From Planctomycetaceae bacterium (lineage in GTDB: Bacteria > Planctomycetota > Planctomycetia > Pirellulales > Thermoguttaceae), in the NCBI GenBank assembly GCA_031288765.1, contig JAITQV010000312.1:1-7886 (forward strand): a stretch of DNA of 7,886 bases, read 5' to 3'. Shown piece after piece: positions 5,233-7,886 of the stretch. A program made the position numbers and the translations under genes. Position 1 is the first letter of the stretch, and every line of letters starts with the position of its first letter. A model generated the notes under the pieces. It was not told the DNA's origin and ran no database searches. It worked only from the letters and a program-made list of their open reading frames with translations.

Positions 5233-7374
5233 ATGTTCAACTTAAAAGAACCCCAAACGGAAAACAATTATTCAGTTACTGAAAACATGTCAGCAATCGA
5301 AAAACTTCGTAATATTGGAATTTCGGCGCATATTGATTCCGGTAAAACAACGCTTAGTGAGCGTATTTTGTTTTACACCGGTAAATCCTACAAAATCGGC
5401 GAAGTGCACGACGGCAGCGCAACAATGGACCACATGGAACTCGAACAGGAACGCGGTATCACAATCACCAGCGCGGCAACCAGTGTTGAGTGGAAAGGAT
5501 ACTTCATTAACCTGATTGATACGCCGGGTCATGTTGATTTTACAGTTGAGGTGGAACGTAGTTTGCGTGTTTTGGACGGAGCGGTTCTTGTTCTTTGTTC
5601 GGTTGGCGGAGTGCAGGCGCAGTCCATAACAATTGACCGTCAAATGAAACGTTACCAAGTTCCACGTCTTGCTCTGGTCAACAAAATGGACAGAACCGGC
5701 GCAGACCCGCACCGGGTTGTCCGGCAACTCAAAGAAAAACTCGATTGCAACGCGGTTTTAATGCAAATTCCTATCGGTAAAGAAGCGAATTTTGAAGGTG
5801 TGATTGACTTAATCGAACAGAGGGCGATTTATTTTGACGGGGAACGCGGCGAGAAAATCCGTTATGAAGCAATTCCGGCGGTATTGGAAATTGACGCCCG
5901 CAACGCCCGCCAACACCTGCTCGAAGCGTTGGCAATGTTCAGCGACGAACTGATGGAATTACTCCTCGAAGAAAAAGAACCGCCGCTTGAAATGATTCAT
6001 CATCTTGTTCGGGAAGCGGTTTGGTCTCAGCAGTTGACGCCGGTTTTTTTGGCAACCGCTTACAAAAATAAAGGAGTTCAACCTTTATTGGATGCGGTTG
6101 GTCGTTATCTTCCTTCGCCGTTGGACAGTGATAATTATGCGTGGAAATACGGTTGCGATCAGAAAGACGACAACGCAAGAATATTGCTTACTCCCGATCC
6201 GAAGGCTCCCACTGTGGCGATGGCGTTTAAAATTGTTGAAGACCCTTATGGGACATTGACGTTTATACGGGTTTATCAAGGTTCTCTGAGTAAAGGCGAA
6301 ACGTATTACAACCAACGAACCGGCGAAAAAGAACGCATCAGCCGCATTTTCCGAATGCACGCCGATAGCCGTGAAGAGATTGAAGCCGCCGAAGCCGGTG
6401 ATATTGTTGCGGTGATTGGAATTGATTGTTCCAGCGGTGATACGTTTTCGTCCGAAAAGGATTTTTGCACATTGGAATCGATGTATGTTCCCGAACCGGT
6501 TATTCAAATTGCCGTTAAATCGAAAACGACCAAAGATGCCGACCGTCTTAGCAAGGCGTTGTACCGGTTCCGCAAGGAAGACCCGACGCTTTCGATTTCA
6601 ACGGATCAGGAAAGCGGTGAGACGTTAATGGCGGGTATGGGCGAGCTTCATCTTGACGTTTACGTGGAGCGTATCCGCCGTGAATACAAAGTCGAAGTCG
6701 AAACATCGCCGCCCAAAGTCAATTACCGCGAAGCCCCGACAATAGCGGTTGATTTCGACGTGAAACACAAAAAGCAGTCCGGCGGAAGCGGGCAATATGC
6801 TCACATTGTCGGGCGTATGGCTCCGATTCCCGAAGACGCCGAAACTACCGAAACATTTGTGTTTGAAGAAAAAATTGTCGGCGGTACGATTCCGTCCAAT
6901 TATATTCCGGCAATTGAAAAGGGATTTCGCGGGGCATTGGAAAAGGGACCGGTTGCGGGATTTCCGGTGGTTGGTTTGAGTATTTTGGTGGACGACGGTT
7001 CTTTCCACACGGTGGACAGTTCGGATTTGGCGTTTCGGATTTGTGCGCAAACGGCGTTGCGGGAAACATTCCCGCGAATGAAGCCGACGTTGTTGGAACC
7101 GGTGATGCGGTTGGAAATTGAGTGTCCGAGTCAGTTTCAGGGGAATGTTGTCGGCGATTTAAATTCACGGCGCGGGCTGATCAATGTTACGGAGACGATT
7201 GGGGTGTCCACCCGAATCGAAGGCGAAATTCCGCTTGCCGAAACTTTCGGCTATTCAACAACTCTCCGAAGTCTGACACAAGGACAAGGAACCTTTTCAA
7301 TGGAATTTTTAAAATATAAAAGGGTTCCCAATTCTATTCAGGAAGCGATTATCAAAGAGCGAAAAAAGAATTGA
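5233..7374 (+). CDS. fusA: Translation elongation factor G, spdEFG1/mitochondrial type
   Basis: EF-G is the GTPase that drives tRNA-mRNA translocation on the ribosome. From the ATG at 5233 the protein has 713 residues, the usual size. All GTPase motifs are intact: P-loop AHIDSGKTT (32-40), switch I ERGITIT, DTPGHVD (96-102), NKMD (150-153) and the G5-like TAYKNKG. Domain IV has the SGGSGQYAH stretch and the tip GSFHTVDSSD with its conserved His. Stretches such as SAATS, GAVLVLC-VGGVQ-Q and LIE-RAIYFDG match mitochondrial GFM1 and the spirochaete/planctomycete EF-G, so this is probably the translocating paralogue. The start is uncertain: only a weak GGA precedes 5233, ATG 5287 (695 residues) leaves the shortest head before RNIGISAH, and the TTG at 5194 adds an unconserved hydrophobic stretch. 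No ribosomal protein or EF-Tu gene adjoins it. Confidence 0.96.
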   Translation: MFNLKEPQTENNYSVTENMSAIEKLRNIGISAHIDSGKTTLSERILFYTGKSYKIGEVHDGSATMDHMELEQERGITITSAATSVEWKGYFINLIDTPGHVDFTVEVERSLRVLDGAVLVLCSVGGVQAQSITIDRQMKRYQVPRLALVNKMDRTGADPHRVVRQLKEKLDCNAVLMQIPIGKEANFEGVIDLIEQRAIYFDGERGEKIRYEAIPAVLEIDARNARQHLLEALAMFSDELMELLLEEKEPPLEMIHHLVREAVWSQQLTPVFLATAYKNKGVQPLLDAVGRYLPSPLDSDNYAWKYGCDQKDDNARILLTPDPKAPTVAMAFKIVEDPYGTLTFIRVYQGSLSKGETYYNQRTGEKERISRIFRMHADSREEIEAAEAGDIVAVIGIDCSSGDTFSSEKDFCTLESMYVPEPVIQIAVKSKTTKDADRLSKALYRFRKEDPTLSISTDQESGETLMAGMGELHLDVYVERIRREYKVEVETSPPKVNYREAPTIAVDFDVKHKKQSGGSGQYAHIVGRMAPIPEDAETTETFVFEEKIVGGTIPSNYIPAIEKGFRGALEKGPVAGFPVVGLSILVDDGSFHTVDSSDLAFRICAQTALRETFPRMKPTLLEPVMRLEIECPSQFQGNVVGDLNSRRGLINVTETIGVSTRIEGEIPLAETFGYSTTLRSLTQGQGTFSMEFLKYKRVPNSIQEAIIKERKKN

Positions 7375-7375
7375 T

Positions 7376-7424
7376 GTATCTATTCAGCGGAATATTTCCA
7401 CAGAATAGATACGAATTGTTTTTT
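7376..7424 (+). terminator. Intrinsic terminator of the EF-G gene
   Basis: GTATCTATTC (7376-7385) and GAATAGATAC (7403-7412) are perfect complements. The intervening bases hold a second pairing, GGAA (7389-7392) with TTCC (7396-7399). Six T follow at 7419-7424. It begins two bases after the stop codon, which strongly suggests that EF-G is transcribed alone. Confidence 0.7.
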
Positions 7425-7563
7425 AATACGGAACACGTTGAAAAACGCAGAAATGATTATTTCGCGCGTATTCTATTCACCGATTTGTCCCGAAAATAGG
7501 GCTGATGTATATTTTGGATATCACAAAAAAGGCATCATTGGATGGGATACAAACCAATAATCA

Positions 7564-7569
7564 TATAAT
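7564..7569 (+). promoter_or_regulatory. Consensus -10 box just before the 73-residue gene
   Basis: A perfect TATAAT ends 12 bases before the ATG at 7582, so a start about seven bases downstream would give a leader of only about five bases. The -35 is poor: TTGGAT at 7538-7543 is 20 bp away. No Shine-Dalgarno precedes the ATG, which fits near-leaderless initiation. Confidence 0.35.
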
Positions 7570-7581
7570 GCTGCTACTTAA

Positions 7582-7803
7582 ATGTTAGATAAGAAACAAA
7601 AAACATTTCTTTCATATGTTTCAGATTGGTTATGGTTGATATTGTACATATTGTTCTTATCGGGCATAATAATTTACTCTTATTTTACACGAGTTGTTCC
7701 ACAAATGGAGGAGGTTAGGTTGCGTCAAGAGAGTATTGCCAATCCTGTCCAACATCCGGCTAACGAGCCGAAAACGCAGGACAAAAAAGTAAAATCGGAG
7801 TAA
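7582..7803 (+). CDS. Small single-pass membrane protein, function unknown
   Basis: The 73-residue protein has a basic N-terminus (MLDKKQK), one Trp-rich transmembrane helix at about residues 17-36, and a charged tail of about 35 residues ending in a Lys-rich stretch. By the positive-inside rule the basic N-terminus favours a cytoplasmic N-end, although the tail is also Lys-rich. The residues just after the helix could form a short amphipathic or coiled helix; the last 20 look disordered. I recognise no family; the layout is reminiscent of small division or envelope subunits, but nothing specific supports that. The EF-G terminator upstream and the TATAAT at 7564 suggest separate transcription. 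No Shine-Dalgarno is seen, so the start rests on the frame, the basic N-terminus and the helix. It remains a plausible rather than proven gene. Confidence 0.65.
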   Translation: MLDKKQKTFLSYVSDWLWLILYILFLSGIIIYSYFTRVVPQMEEVRLRQESIANPVQHPANEPKTQDKKVKSE

Positions 7804-7826
7804 GCAACCGTTCGCCGAACGATTGC
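7804..7826. repeat. Hairpin directly after the 73-residue gene
   Basis: GCAACCGTTC (7804-7813) faces GAACGATTGC (7817-7826) around a GCC loop, with nine Watson-Crick pairs and one mismatch (a G-U wobble in minus RNA). It abuts the stop codon at 7801-7803 but lacks a T run, so simple intrinsic termination is unlikely. Confidence 0.5.
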
Positions 7827-7870
7827 GTCAACGATTGCCGACTGGGAAATTTGTTGACGGACGGCAATCG
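7826..7870. repeat. Two overlapping, mutually exclusive inverted repeats
   Basis: CGTCAAC (7826-7832) pairs perfectly with GTTGACG (7853-7859), while CGATTGCCG (7832-7840) pairs perfectly with CGGCAATCG (7862-7870). The second pair crosses the first. ACGATTGC also occurs twice as a direct repeat (7819-7826, 7831-7838). The rest, 7871-7886, shows nothing recognisable. Confidence 0.5.
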
Positions 7871-7886
7871 GAATCTTAACCCCGCA

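Noticed and set aside
6085..7168. Minus-strand open frames of 107-141 codons opposite EF-G
   Set aside because: They lie wholly inside a highly conserved gene and are rich in Arg, Asn and Phe as expected for antisense translations.
1..7886. CRISPR array, tRNA or insertion-sequence ends
   Set aside because: No regularly spaced direct repeats, no cloverleaf with a CCA-type end, and no matched terminal inverted repeats with target duplications around the nuclease gene were seen by eye.

Overview
The window most likely comes from a member of the Planctomycetota. The main reason is the elongation factor G at 5233-7374, which resembles the EF-G shared by spirochaetes, planctomycetes, some deltaproteobacteria and mitochondria (the spdEFG1/mtEFG1 type). 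It stands apart from any visible str operon. Long AT-rich spacers, starts with weak or no Shine-Dalgarno sequence and a giant membrane-anchored alpha-solenoid protein of unknown function fit that lineage. The phylum call is an inference from protein sequence and no taxonomic marker was tested.

Layout. Positions 1-81 (minus) hold the first 27 codons of a membrane or exported protein that runs off the left edge; it has a strong ribosome binding site. Positions 82-891 carry no protein gene but are rich in inverted repeats. About 116-475 looks like a structured RNA: a 5' leader of the minus-strand gene, a separate plus-strand RNA ending at a terminator-like hairpin, or both. The rest is AT-rich and dotted with small hairpins that share a loop pattern. 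Positions 892-3909 (minus) encode a 1005-residue single-pass membrane protein with degenerate TPR-like repeats. Positions 4007-4945 (minus) encode an Rpn/PDDEXK_2-family nuclease with its own promoter and ribosome binding site. The divergent spacer 4946-5232 holds the Rpn promoter and a tandem pair of 18-bp repeats. EF-G follows on the plus strand and ends at an intrinsic terminator. Positions 7582-7803 encode a 73-residue one-helix membrane protein, followed by overlapping inverted repeats to the window end.

How the genes relate. EF-G is core translation machinery, transcribed alone. The Rpn-like nuclease belongs to a family linked to mobile DNA and phage restriction, so 4007-4945 is the most likely acquired gene. 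It lies 97 bp upstream of the solenoid gene on the same strand, with a 12-bp-stem inverted repeat between them, so co-transcription is possible but unproven. No complete multi-gene defence or metabolic system is visible. The least explained part is the structured non-coding region at 82-891, which deserves the most attention.
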